Below are positions 1 to 9,794 of a stretch of 21,110 bases of DNA, one piece after another (within the stretch, counting starts at the first letter, position 1; each line of letters opens with the position of its first letter). Below the pieces are notes generated by a model. The model made no database searches and was not told where the DNA came from. It was given only the letters and a program-made list of their open reading frames with translations. Source of the DNA: Chara braunii. Taxonomy: Eukaryota > Streptophyta > Charophyceae > Charales > Characeae. The stretch is taken from the NCBI GenBank assembly GCA_003427395.1, contig BFEA01000066.1, positions 2,063,542-2,084,651 of the forward strand, given 5' to 3'. The position numbers were made by a program, and so were the translations under genes.

Positions 1-359
1 GAAGTCTAATGCGAGGGGATCGGCGACCTCCGTCTTAACCCACCACAGTCGGTTGATCAGGCCGGATCTTCGGCCCACCGTTTTGTTAATTTAATAGTGG
101 TACATGCATTGGTTACGCAACATAGGATAAATATCTCCTATGCAAATATCTAGACCTGACTCTCAATCCCTCGGATATCTACCTGAACTGATACTATCAT
201 TAGGGAGTCCCTCCCCTCAAGTTTAGTCCCAGACCGTATTCTGAAGGGCCGCTGCCTGGTTATACTTGGTCAGCAGCCCACGCTGGGAGTTACGTCCCAA
301 CGATGTCAATTTTCCACCATAGGCTTGGTAATTTTAAGTCCCTCAGAATGACCTCCATA
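1..359. other. Left edge, no gene seen
   Basis: I see no convincing coding sequence, RNA gene or repeat here. There is one short inverted repeat, TGGGA and TCCCA around 283-297, which is too small to weigh. The segment ends just before a possible terminal inverted repeat at 360. Confidence 0.5.
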
Positions 360-1420
360 AGTGGATGAGCGATGATCATTTCAAACTATAGATATGAAAA
401 ATCAATTTGACGAAAAAATATTTTTCTCCTCTCGTTAGTTGTCTTTGAATGGGTGAACAATCCCATTGAATGTATATATGAAAGAAAACAATTTTAGCAA
501 TAAGAAATGATTTAACATGACTTTTTGTCATATTCGTCTCTGATCGAGGGGCATCGTCACAGCCACTTAGGGGCCGTGCCTCCCAGACCTCGATCACAGG
601 CTGGACAGACACACGTCTCGGAGATCTTTTTCCAATAGAAAAGTCAACCAAAATATTCATAAAGAAAGTATAAAAAGTATTGGCTTGACTCCTTGTCTTG
701 TCAGAAGGCAGAAAAAACATTCATTTTATTCATAACAAACATTTCCCTGACTCGCAGGGTTTTTCAAATACTTCAAAAATTTTGATCATTTTCATGTCCC
801 TTTCAAGAATAACCACATAAAATAAAGCATGAAAAAGGCTGACCATAAATGCAAAGCACTTTCAAACTGTACATATCAATTTTCATCCCATCTTTCTTGA
901 TTTCTTAGGCGTTTCTCTAAGCATCCTAGTTCAAGACTTGCCAGCATAGGATGTACACATATCCAAGATACGAATTTCATCAATCAAAACCAAACGTTGG
1001 ACCAACTCAATTGTGAAAGTGAAAAGTGTTTCTCGTCGGCATACCCCGCAGATATAAATCATCTATGACTTAGGAGAAAACTTAGTCGAATCCATAATGT
1101 CAGGCTAAAAACAGTCTTGAAACTCGAGTCACATGTCTCTTTTATCCTTTATTATTACGGTATACATACTGAGTCAGAAAAGTATAAAAGAGACAATAAA
1201 ATATAATGATATCTCATATATCGGAATGCATACTCTAAGATATTTTATCTACCCTATTTACTAAAGTTTATCACTGCATCTAAGCAAGAAATAACAAATA
1301 TGCCGAAGATCTTATCTCACATTCGACTACTAGCGTACAATATTTTATCGGAAAAAGGAAAAATGTGAGGGTCCTACTATAAAACTAAAAAAAATGAAAT
1401 CAAAAGATCGCTCATCCACT
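360..1420. mobile_element. Possible non-autonomous DNA transposon with 14-bp TIRs
   Basis: The 14 bases at 360-373 (AGTGGATGAGCGAT) are the exact reverse complement of 1407-1420 (ATCGCTCATCCACT), facing each other about 1.06 kb apart. Just inside both ends similar bases follow (CATTTC and GATTTC). The interior is AT-rich and encodes no recognisable transposase; a 114-codon minus-strand frame at 376-720 resembles nothing I know. A 9-bp inverted repeat, TGATCGAGG at 541-549 and CCTCGATCA at 588-596, lies inside. I cannot see a clear target-site duplication: TA or AA flanks the left end and TA or AG the right, depending on the boundary chosen. A chance match of this length is uncommon within 1 kb but possible in a 21 kb window, so this stays tentative. 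Confidence 0.3.
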
Positions 1421-3475
1421 AGTTAGGCGCAATTCTTTCCTAATTTCCTTATGTTAAGCTTTAATTATTTAAATAGTTGAAATCTAAACCTTTCTTCGGT
1501 CTGCTTCACATGCCCCTAGGTCCGACTCACACAGACAAAACGTCCGGGTGATATCTCTTATCAGTATACAAAGTCTCTTTTACTTACAATATTTTTTCCG
1601 AAATGCAATCTTCAAATCAAACCTCACTACATTGCTTATTTCCAACGTCTAAGACCATTCAAAGAACAGGTAATAATATACCTCGATAATAATGCATTTG
1701 CAATTTTTGAATATTGGATGTCATAAATTATCATAATAAGTATGGATATACTGTCATAGTGACAACAATTTTTATAATAGTTGAGTAAGTAAATAGTATT
1801 AGCAAGCGAAAAGACAAATTCAACTAGTATATGCGTGCATAGTGATAATGAGAAAGTTATGCTAGTTGTTATGATGGACAATAGTCATGTTGTGGTTAAT
1901 TGGGATAATTTAACAATATTGTCAAACTCCTTACTATGTTACTGACCGTACTCAAGATCAGGAGTCTTAGGCTTTCCCTTTATAGACGAAACCAACCTTT
2001 AAAATCCTCTCAAAGATGGACTCAGCCCTATATTGACTCTTTCGTAAAACAAAACTTTTATTAAGAACCCATAGCAATTGAGGGTCCTCAGTGACACCAT
2101 TCACGTTCGGTCCTCTTTGTATCCTTGGATATGTTTCAGACTTATTACTAAGTACTAAAATCACCATAGTCCATCTATCGGTACCTATGTGATGACCAGA
2201 GAGAAAAATATGCCTGCTCAGGATACAAATTCACAAAGCTCACCCTCCGCTTATTCAGATAGGTGGAAATAACTTCTACCACCTGCTTTCTCTCTTCCAA
2301 GATGAATATTCTCTCCATTATGAGAACTGTCATTGAGATAGGGAGAAGTACAGAAGTCATCGAGATATACTCCCCTTCGAGGGTGCTTTTGTCTGATGAC
2401 CTAGATAAGTGTTAATTTATTACTTATCCTGATCAAGTTTCCTGTTGACAGGATGAAATCTTTAAATAATCCCTTTACACAACAAGTAAGAGATTAACCC
2501 GCATAATTCAATCTGGCATAGGAAAAAACAGTGTTAGGGTAATACGTAATCTACGATCCGTTAGCGTAGCTTGAGACACTACGGGAGGGTCACACACATG
2601 CGGCGGAGGTGGAAGAGTAGGTCAAAGCGGTTAGGGAAGGACAATCAACTGTTGGAGTCGACGTACCACAGAAGGAAAAGGGGAAGGGAAAGTACGGGAG
2701 AGTGGCTCAAAGCGTGGCGGCGGGGAGCCGTAACGCTGTTCGTACTTATAGGAGTAGTAAGCCATCTTCCCGGGAGATGACGTTCACTCGTTTAGATCTT
2801 CCTGATATCGCCTCAATCTCATTCTCTCTCACTTCTCCTCTTCCTCATCTTCTTTCTCTCGCTCCTCTCTTTCCCTTGTTAAATCAGTAGGTCTCTCTAG
2901 TGCCTTTCCCTGTCGACCGCCTTTTCTCCTTCCAATTCCTGCCCCACGCGGTATGATTGAAGAGATGAGACACCTAGAGTAGTGTTGAGCTATTTAATGC
3001 TTTATGTATAAGGACGTGTATCTCTACGAAAGAATGAAGGTTTCGCAATTATGTCAGGTTGTCGTAGGGGTGAAAAAACATTACAAGTAGAGGAGAATAC
3101 CGTAATAGAAACACCTTTAAGGCAGACTTGATGAGTGCTCTTGCTACCCTTACAGACTTGTTTTTAAAAGACTCTGCAATCCTTGATCGCTATCCTATAT
3201 GTTACCTTAATTAGATACAAGAGTAATTATTTCTTCGGGAATATGATAAAAGGCAGACTAACAGGCAATATACTTACAACTTGTACTTGTCCCATTTCAT
3301 GAAAACTACCCTAAGCTAATGTTCATATCAAGTAACGACAATTAACCTTAGTAGTCCTCTTACCTTCTAAATAGAAATCGTATACTACCATATTTTTCGT
3401 TTTGTCGTTTTGCTGGGGCTTCAATTTAACCAGACCCATGTCCGTTCACATAGGACCGTGACAGGCAACCGAAGG
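1421..3475. other. AT-rich DNA, no recognisable gene
   Basis: About 2 kb without a supported gene. Open frames on the minus strand (1636-1881, 1967-2167, 2175-2360) are 61-81 codons long, lie in different frames and show no family motif. If the primer-binding-site match at 3476-3493 is real, this stretch would be the decayed internal part of a minus-strand LTR retrotransposon. A pyrimidine-rich run at about 2808-2880 ends in TCAG, which resembles a 3' splice site, but no matching donor is evident. Confidence 0.4.
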
Positions 3476-3493
3476 TCCCCGGCAACGGCGCCA
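3476..3493 (-). promoter_or_regulatory. Primer-binding-site match for tRNA-Asp (LTR retrotransposon)
   Basis: The plus strand reads TCCCCGGCAACGGCGCCA, which from memory matches the 3' end of plant-type tRNA-Asp including its CCA tail. Read on the minus strand this begins TGGCGCC, as a retrotransposon primer-binding site should. Two bases (CT) separate it from TGTCGCGCGCGG at 3496, so on the minus strand the preceding sequence ends in ACA, as a 5' LTR would. Nuclear tRNA genes do not encode CCA, which argues against a tRNA gene fragment. I could not find the second LTR or recognisable gag or pol, so the element is decayed or runs out of the window. Confidence 0.45.
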
Positions 3494-3999
3494 CTTGTCG
3501 CGCGCGGCGGTTCTGCGCCTGTTGGGGAGCGCTGAACCTCACGGTCATGTCAGGCAGGATGTTTTGTCTGAAAAGAACCAGTTACCACTCCAACCGTGAG
3601 CGCGTGCTATACCTCTCACGACGCCCTGCGACAGGTCGGTTCGTCGCAAGGTACAACTTTACCTGAGGCGCTGTCACCATTCTCCGGTAGGTGTATCCCT
3701 GATGAGCTACCAACCCACGTGCGAAGGCTTTTACGTGCCTGAGTACAGGTAGGTCGGTCGAGGGCATCTGCCCGATCTTTGTAGCATAATATTGGGTACG
3801 CGCGGTAAGACGCCTAAAACCGACCCGTTAGATATTCAGGTCGAATTTTGAGATGGTCGTCTATATCCGCTTCTGTGCCCAAAGCACATTCTCCTTCTGA
3901 CCTCTATGATCAATGTACGAAACTTATCACTACTAAAAATGCTCTATTCTACTCATCGTATGTCTGATCATCAGATAATATAGAAGTTATGTAAGACTT

Positions 4000-4027
4000 G
4001 ATCGAGGTATTACCACTGGGAACCCTT
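4000..4027 (+). repeat. Short dispersed repeat, copy 1
   Basis: GATCGAGGTATTACC followed by ACTGGGAACCCT matches the copy at 4900 with two differences over 27 bases. Function unknown. Confidence 0.6.
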
Positions 4028-4851
4028 CCCACTTTCACAAGTGTCGAGTGTCCAAAACTCTTCACGACGTCAATCCCAGTCCAATCCAAACCATGCACAA
4101 GACAGACCTGCACAACATAATGCAAGGACAGTTCACATGTCACATTGTCCCTCACTCCCCAAACCATGCATGACAACTCTATCTTTCCTGAGATGCAAGT
4201 CCTGCCCCCTCACACTTATTCAAAGGACCATTGAGAGTGACCAAGACCATTTAGGCGACGGCCACAGGCGACAGTTTTACTGACCATAGGGTTTGATTTT
4301 AGATGTAGGTATCAAGTCAAGGCGAAAAAAGTTGAATCGGCAACGACCGACCTGTTATCGAGTGATAACAGAAAATAGAGCCTTTTTTGTATGACTTCTC
4401 CTTCAATCGCAGTAGACCAAAGCAAAGACCTGCACACACACAGGTCAACAATGATTCAACATCCCCACTTGATTCCCACATAATTATATCTAAGGGTCAA
4501 GCCTTTAGTTCTGGTTTGTGAGTTTTGGGATCAACATCCCAAAGTCTAACCCCTAGCTTCTATCTACCTTGAGTCGTCTGTCACTCCTCCTCCTTTTAGT
4601 TCAAGCAGTTTCTTTGCCTATGTCTCAAGTTGTCCCAGGTGAACTCATATTTCCCTCTACTCTCAATACTTGCATTTTCTCATTGCGGATAAGCACACCC
4701 TTTTGTGCTTACACGATAATCTAACTGAGATCTACTCATGTCGTTTGGCGGTTTCTCCCTTAGGAGCCTATTAATGAACTGAGGTTACGGAGAACATCTT
4801 CTTGTTTAATCCTTTTTCCTTCGGTATTCATTTTCTTTCACGTTTCTTTCT

Positions 4852-4878
4852 AGGTAATACCGCTGAGAACCTTACGAG
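4852..4878 (+). repeat. Short dispersed repeat, copy 2
   Basis: AGGTAATACCGCTGAGAACC followed by TTACGAG repeats the core of the copy at 4900 with two changes (AATACC for ATTACC, CTTACG for CCTACG). The two lie 50 bp apart, so this pair is nearly in tandem. Confidence 0.65.
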
Positions 4879-4899
4879 AGTCTTACATCACACAGTTGT

Positions 4900-4932
4900 G
4901 ATCGAGGTATTACCGCTGAGAACCCTACGAGG
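4900..4932 (+). repeat. Short dispersed repeat, copy 3
   Basis: GATCGAGGTATTACCGCTGA then GAACCCTACGAGG. It shares its left half with the 4000 copy and its right half with the 4852 copy. Confidence 0.65.
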
Positions 4933-5300
4933 CAAACTAGATTCCTTTTTCAATTCTTCCTAGGTTGCTTTCTTCTATCAAGCAAGGTTCTTACTTCAGC
5001 CATACGTTCATCCACCTCTTCTGAAAGTGTTACTCCTGAAGAAGAAAAAAAAAGAGGTAAAACATGCACTCATACATGTGGCCTAATAAAACGTTATAGC
5101 TAGTAAGGGATACGGGAAAGGATTGAAACATGCGTACCTTACAGTTCCCTTCCTCCAGAGTTCCTCCTGAACTCCGGTAGAGCTCCCGCAATCGCCCTGT
5201 TTAGTCTGACCATCTGATCATCCGCATTCGGTGAGATTCACACTATTTCAGAGAGTGGTGAGGACCAAGGAAATGACGGGATTAGATTACGGGAGAAATG

Positions 5301-5590
5301 AAGACGGATGGAGGAGGAAGATGCCGTCACACGGTGACGACATCCCTCTCCTCTCCAGTATTCCATCTCTCCTCCAAACCTGATTTTCCCCACTTCCTTT
5401 GTCGTCATTCATCAAAGAATGGCATGTTGGTACTTGATATCAATAACGATCATACAAATAATATTGGATAGATATGGAGAGAGAAAAAGATGGAGGGGTT
5501 CAGATTGAAGGAGAAGGGAGAAGGATGGAGGAGGTAGGCACCACCACAAAGTGACGGTATCCCGCTCCTTTCCAGTGTCCTGCTTCCTCC
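5301..5590 (+). repeat. Local duplication, two units about 218 bp apart
   Basis: Unit 1 (5301-5370) and unit 2 (5519-5590) share GGATGGAGGAGG, a GTGACG core, then ATCCC, CTC and TTCCAGT-type sequence in the same order. Both units are purine-rich on the left and pyrimidine-rich on the right. The intervening DNA also has a purine run at 5475-5530. No coding signal is visible. Confidence 0.55.
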
Positions 5591-5674
5591 CTTTCCCTGG
5601 TCCATGATGGTCAATATAAAAAATAATCACAAATACAGTAATACTTAATAATCAATAAAAAAATAAAATAAAAT

Positions 5675-5675
5675 A

Positions 5676-5716
<41 letters not shown>

Positions 5717-5732
5717 TAATAAATGTAAGGAG
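5675..5732. repeat. (AAT)n microsatellite
   Basis: About 15 mostly perfect AAT units with one AAC interruption. Similar (AAT)n tracts occur at 7850 and 15842, each about 170-440 bp upstream of a splice-donor-like GGTAAG or GGTATG. Confidence 0.9.
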
Positions 5733-6046
5733 TATGATTGTGAACGACCTATAGAAACCCAATTTGCAAAATCAACAGATGTCTAAGTTAATCGTGCATG
5801 AGCATAGAGTACAAATGCATAGAGGAACCATCCGAAATAGAACAATACAATGAAGTAATGAGTCAATGTCCAAGTCTGCAGGCCACACCAACACAGTATC
5901 CAAAGTCGCCCCTCTCTGTCTGGCGCCCCTCTTCCACTACTCAGCCTATCTATGCCTATCTACTTTCATGCAGTAGGATCACATCGAAGTCGAAGACCAA
6001 TGTATACGTCTGTCAACACCATAGCTGACATCTCTTCATGTATCAG

Positions 6047-6110
6047 GTAAGCATCTCGTTTTCTCTTCAATTCCCTTTTCTCTATCTCATCTTTCTCATG
6101 GGTATGTGTC
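6047..6110 (+). promoter_or_regulatory. Splice-donor-like site followed by pyrimidine tract
   Basis: CAG then GTAAGCAT at 6047 is a good 5' splice site consensus, and the next 60 bases are strongly pyrimidine-rich. The same pairing recurs at 8286, 9157/9173, 16018, 16952 and 20823. No acceptor or exon can be assigned here. Confidence 0.35.
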
Positions 6111-6425
6111 TTGTACTGTTGCGTAAAATGTCATCTGCGTATTTGTATCAATGTGTGTGAGTGTGTTACTTGGTCTCTATATGTCTGTTGTCGGTGCGTG
6201 TCTGTTATCCACGTACACCTGTTGTAGATGCATGTGTCACTGTATCTGTGTATGCATGCGGTCTGTCCGTGTCACTGTGAATGCGTCTTTCCGTTTGTGT
6301 ATTCGGTTGTCTATCACCGTTTGTCTGTCCATTTGTAAGTCTGTTTCGACTGTCTGTCGATGACTTTATGTCTGTCTAGGTCAGACTGTTGTGTCTGATT
6401 GTTTCTGTTTGTCTCAAAACGGTAT
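6111..6425 (+). repeat. GTCTG/TGTCT-rich degenerate repeat, block 1
   Basis: A low-complexity region in which GTCTGT-type words recur many times on the plus strand. It produces misleading open frames rich in Cys, Val and Leu. It precedes the first unit of the 615-bp-offset duplication, as block 2 precedes the second unit. Confidence 0.65.
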
Positions 6426-6530
6426 TGACTCATTCGCAGTGGCGAATGCAGTTCCAGGGATCGATCCTTAGACTTACTTTGCCTGTGTAGAGTATTTGCG
6501 TTGACCCCGAGAGTAGAACCTGTGGCCTGT

Positions 6531-6905
6531 GTACTTGTAACAGTAGGTAGACTATAGTAGGGTCCGTAGGCTGCGGCTGCTACAGTCCGAAAAGGTCAAG
6601 GTCGTAGCTGCCACAGTGTCCGAAAGGCCAAGTTCACAGACTTCCGGAAGGTCCGGAAGTAACCCGTCAATCGTCGCTTGCGGCAGAATAAAAGCAAACG
6701 GGCAGGCGTGTAATCTGTCATGCTGAGTCTGCGGTACCCAGTCCCGATCTCATCAAAGTTCAGTTCGGCAGGGTACCATATGGGACTGTGCATACTCAGA
6801 GCCTGAAGGAAAGGAGACAGATCAATGAGATACAGAAGTACAAATCGAGAGGCAGTGTCTAGTCATTTATTCATCCTCGCTGAAGCCGCCCGAAAGAGTT
6901 GTCTG
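6531..6905 (+). repeat. Direct duplication, unit 1
   Basis: This segment starts GTACTTGTAACAGTAGGTAG and matches 7146-7515 in order. Shared landmarks are GTAGGTAGACTAT, GTAGGGTC, AAAGGTCAAGG, TGTAGCTGC or CGTAGCTGC, GTCCGAAA, then AGAGGCAG, AGTCATT and CGAAAGTT or CGAAAGAGTT. Divergence is substantial, with many substitutions and small indels, so the duplication is old. No reading frame is conserved between the copies. Confidence 0.75.
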
Positions 6906-6909
6906 ACCG

Positions 6910-7145
6910 ACCACGTCTGCGTCTATTCGATTGTCTGTCCGTGTCTGTTTGGCGGCTGGTCTGTGTCTGGCTGTGTTTTCTGAATGTGTGTCTGGCTGTT
7001 GTCAGTCTGCCTCTTTCTCTCTCCTCCTCTGCGTATGTGTCCGTCTGTTTACTGGTGTCTACCTTTCCTGTCCGCTCGTCTTGTCTGACTCGTCTGTCTA
7101 CGTCTGTGTCTGTCTGTTGTTGTCTGTATTTGTCTGTCTATTGTT
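6910..7145 (+). repeat. GTCTG/TGTCT-rich degenerate repeat, block 2
   Basis: The same low-complexity GTCTGT-type sequence as in block 1, directly upstream of duplication unit 2. Block plus unit therefore form the full duplicated segment. The overlapping open frames here are by-products of this composition. Confidence 0.65.
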
Positions 7146-7515
7146 CTGTGTATTTGTAACTGTAGGTAGACTATCGTAGGGTCAGCAGGCTGCAGCCTCT
7201 ACTGTCCGGAAAGGTCAAGGATGTAGCTGCTGCAACGTCCGAAACTCCAGGATTGAAGTTCCCCGAAGGCCTTAGCAGTGGCCTTAAGAAGTTGCCCACG
7301 ATTAGGATGCGGCAAGTGGGCAAATGGTGGAGTCTACCCGTGCCGAGCCAACAGTCCTTGTCCCAGTCTATCCTGGTCCATCCAAACAAAGCACTGCATG
7401 AGGTTGTGTGCACTACGGGCTTGGGAAAGAGTCAGACCAACGAGTTGTGGGGGTATAGATCAAGAGGCAGCGCCCAGTCATTCATCAATTTCCTATGTGC
7501 GCCACGCGAAAGTTC
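7146..7515 (+). repeat. Direct duplication, unit 2
   Basis: Starts GTATTTGTAACTGTAGGTAG and follows unit 1 with an offset of about 615 bp. It is followed by about 330 bp of unassigned DNA before an (AAT)n tract. A 101-codon frame at 7253-7558 lies in it, but unit 1 has no equivalent frame, so I do not treat it as a gene. Confidence 0.75.
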
Positions 7516-7849
7516 TGTTATGGTAACTTGTGCGCAGGTTTCTGCATCGAGCCCGTAGACGAAGTGGGCTGAAGGTGGTAGTACCGACACAACTGTAGTG
7601 CAGTGTGCATGCTTGTGTGCGCGTACACAGAACGTTCCGTGTGGGATATCTGGGGTGATCCAGTGTGTGCGAACAGTGAGGTGTTTGCGCGCTGAGCGAC
7701 CATAGCCAATTGAAAATAAACTCGTATCAAGAAGCCATTTCTCTGAGTTCTGTGTGGGCGTATGCCGTCAACTTACTGCGCTAATGTTTACATGCATGAA
7801 AAGTGTGAATGAGAACGAGTCTGATTGTAAAATGATAAAAGAATAAAAG
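7516..7849. other. Unassigned spacer
   Basis: No gene, RNA or repeat recognised. A TG-rich stretch near 7600-7680 is mildly low in complexity. Confidence 0.4.
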
Positions 7850-7934
7850 TAATAATAATAATAACAATAATAACAAAATAATAATAATAATAATAATTAT
7901 ATATCAATCAATCAATAATAATAATAATAAAAGA
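7850..7934. repeat. (AAT)n microsatellite
   Basis: Interrupted AAT tract. It is the left landmark of the series that recurs from 15842 onward. Confidence 0.85.
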
Positions 7935-8345
7935 AATAATAAAATTAATTCAAATAAGATTGCAGGGGAAATGAGTGATAGCGACTTCAGAAATCAAACA
8001 ACATCATTCTTTTGAGACCAGATACTCGTGACCTCGAACCAACAACAGAATTGCATCACGAGATTCACCAATTAAGAATACACCAAGAGTTCGTAATTGA
8101 CAATGCTGAAATAGTCCCGTCATCATCAACGAAGAACCAGAGTTGATATCCTATCTGGCGCTCGGCGCCAAGACTACATGTAGCAGATCCTATCTAGCCT
8201 ATACTACAGAGCCGAAAAGATGACGTCGACAGCACTCCCGAAGTACGAGCATATGGCGACCAATGTCGCACGCTTCCAACACCAGGTATGTCTCGCGCTA
8301 CACTCATAACCTCTTTCCTAACTCACAAATGCCCATAGCATCTCG
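7935..8345 (+). other. Spacer ending in a splice-donor-like site
   Basis: About 350 bp of complex sequence with no recognised protein, ending in CCAG then GTATGTCT at 8286, a fair 5' splice site. Pyrimidine-rich and then CT-repeat sequence follows. This could be a diverged exon, but I cannot name a product. Confidence 0.3.
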
Positions 8346-8387
8346 CCTCTCTCTCTGTCTCTCTCTCTCTCTCTCTCTGTCTCTCTA

Positions 8388-8441
<54 letters not shown>

Positions 8442-8453
8442 TCTCTCTCTCTC
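8346..8453. repeat. (CT)n microsatellite
   Basis: About 108 bp of nearly pure CT with a few CTGT and CTAT interruptions. Confidence 0.95.
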
Positions 8454-8487
8454 CTCGGTCGAATCATGAACGTCTCACCCACACACA

Positions 8488-8648
8488 TTTCATCGATAGG
8501 ACGAGCAAAAACGAAATGAATCTTCCGCTGAAATGGGGAAATATACACTGCCATTTTTTGATTTGCTCGTTCTATTGATCCAAGTGGCGCGCGGTAAGCC
8601 GCGGATGAGAGACTTAGCTGTTGGACAAGGTTGGAGACTTATAGTCTC

Positions 8649-8650
<2 letters not shown>
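8488..8650 (+). repeat. Hairpin-bearing dispersed repeat, copy 1
   Basis: First of three copies of a roughly 135-165 bp unit that begins TTCATCGATAG. Shared landmarks are GAATCTTCCGCTGAAA, GGAAATATA, TTTGATTTGCTC and, in copies 1 and 3, AAGGTTGGAGACT. ACGAGCAAA (8501-8509) can pair with TTTGCTCGT downstream. A second stem, CGCGG (8590-8594), loop TAAG, CCGCG (8599-8603), sits at the same place as different stems in the other copies. CA repeats lie to the left and CT repeats to the right. Function unknown; a small SINE-like or satellite unit is possible. Confidence 0.8.

Positions 8651-8706
<56 letters not shown>
8645..8706. repeat. (CT)n(CA)n compound microsatellite
   Basis: A CT tract turns directly into a CA tract and joins copies 1 and 2 of the hairpin-bearing repeat. 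Confidence 0.95.
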
Positions 8707-8709
<3 letters not shown>

Positions 8710-8842
8710 TCATCGATAGCATGAGAAAAACGGAATGAATCTTCCGCTGAAAGGTGGAAATATATACGGCCGCTTTCTGATTTGCTCATTCTACCGATCC
8801 GAGTAGCGTGTGGCTCGCCACACGCTTAGCTCTCTGTCTCTT
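8707..8842 (+). repeat. Hairpin-bearing dispersed repeat, copy 2
   Basis: Same landmarks as copy 1 (TTCATCGATAG, GAATCTTCCGCTGAAA, TTTGCTC). It carries the strongest local stem: GCGTGTGGC (8806-8814), loop TC, GCCACACGC (8817-8825), a perfect 9-bp hairpin. It lacks the AAGGTTGGAGACT end and runs into CTCTGTCTCTT and a CA tract. Confidence 0.8.
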
Positions 8843-8863
8843 ACACACACACACACACACACA
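8843..8863. repeat. (CA)n microsatellite
   Basis: About ten CA units following copy 2 of the hairpin-bearing repeat. Confidence 0.9.
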
Positions 8864-8904
8864 AACTTGGGCGGTAGGGTATCTTGCCACATTCTAGCGG
8901 TAGA

Positions 8905-8977
8905 TTCATACAATTTTTTTTATTTAATCAATTATTATTATAAATATTTTTTTTTAATATATAATATATATATATAC

Positions 8978-9008
<31 letters not shown>

Positions 9009-9010
9009 CA
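8905..9010. repeat. AT-rich tract with (TA)n
   Basis: T-runs followed by TATA-type repeats. It has no counterpart at the matching place near 16.84 kb, so it looks like a later expansion in one copy. Confidence 0.8.
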
Positions 9011-9049
9011 TATCTACATTGTGCCTTCTATGGAGGTAGCGTATAGCAA

Positions 9050-9180
9050 GTCACGGAGTTGGAGACTTACCAGTTCGTTCTCCCGTTTCTCGTTGTCGTC
9101 GTCACCGCCTATCGTCATCGCTCAACATCCCCTGTAGGCCTTCACTCTCACATATGGTAAGTAATGGGTCAGGTGAGTAC
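9050..9180 (+). promoter_or_regulatory. Exon-like stretch with two candidate splice donors
   Basis: CTCGTTGTCGTCGTC near 9090 matches GGTGTCGTCGTCGTTGTC near 16908. Donor-like sites follow at 9157 (ATATG, GTAAGTAA) and 9173 (CAG, GTGAGTAC). In the second copy the equivalent site is at 16952. Downstream of 9180 the sequence is almost all pyrimidine. Confidence 0.35.
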
Positions 9181-9720
9181 CCTCTCCCTCTCTCCCTTCT
9201 CCGTCTTTGTCTTCTTCTTCTTCTTCTTCTTCTTTTTCTTCTTCGTCTTTTTCTCCTTCGCGCACCTCACTTCTTCTGCATCCCCCCCCTTCTCCTTCTT
9301 CATCTTCTTTTTCTTCCTCTTCTTCTTCTTCTTCTTCTTCTTCTCCTATCACTACTTCTTCGCGCGCGGCCACTTCTGCCTCTCCACGCACCTCCTTCAC
9401 GCTACCTCGCCTGCCTCCGCAAGCGCCTCTCTACATCGCATTCGCGATCTTTTGCTCTCGCCCGCACACGCGACTTATTCTCGTTGGCCCCGCTCTCACT
9501 CTTTTTCCCGCTCACGTGCCTCTTTCTTCTACACAGCTACCTTTTCCCCGCCACGTGGTCATGCTCGTTAACCATCTTCCTTATTTGCTGGCGCCATCTC
9601 CCTTCGACTCTCCTTCTCCTCCTTCTCCTCCTTCTCCTCCTCTTCCTCCTCCTTCTTCTTCTTCTTCTACTCCTTTGTCGCGTTCCTCTTCCCCCCCCCC
9701 CGACTTCGTGATTGTATAGG
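9180..9720 (+). repeat. Pyrimidine tract with (CTT)n and (CTC)n
   Basis: More than 500 bp dominated by C and T on the plus strand, with CTT runs at about 9210-9240 and 9315-9345 and CTC/CTT runs at about 9610-9670. It yields open frames up to 185 codons made of Leu, Ser, Pro and Phe in three overlapping frames, which is composition and not coding. TCTTCTCCTATCACTAC within it matches TCTTCTCCTATTTGTCACTAC-type sequence at 17001-17020. Confidence 0.85.
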
Positions 9721-9794
9721 CCAAATCGCGTCGTGCCACCGTTGCCTGTTTTCGAGGGTGAATCTGCCTGTGACTTTGGTGCAGATTCATCTAT

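Larger units (their letters stand above)
3496..5300. other. GC-rich start then unremarkable DNA, no gene
   Basis: The first 300 bases are GC-rich and could be the 5' LTR of a minus-strand element. The far LTR end cannot be placed. No frame longer than 80 codons occurs and none resembles a family. The only structure I see is the short dispersed repeat listed separately at 4000, 4852 and 4900. Confidence 0.4.

Noticed and set aside
376-720. 114-codon minus-strand frame
   Set aside because: No recognisable motif, AT-rich composition and no supporting neighbour; kept only as a note in the possible transposon.
3696-3735. Hammerhead ribozyme core (CTGATGA at about 3699)
   Set aside because: The required GAAA and flanking stems are missing. 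Other CTGATGA or TCATCAG words (2391, 3966) also lack them, so I found no hammerhead, although Penelope-like elements often carry one.
9154-9719. Overlapping plus-strand frames of 135-185 codons rich in Leu, Ser, Phe and Pro
   Set aside because: All three forward frames are open because the DNA is a C/T-only tract. There is no motif, and the protein composition simply mirrors the repeat.
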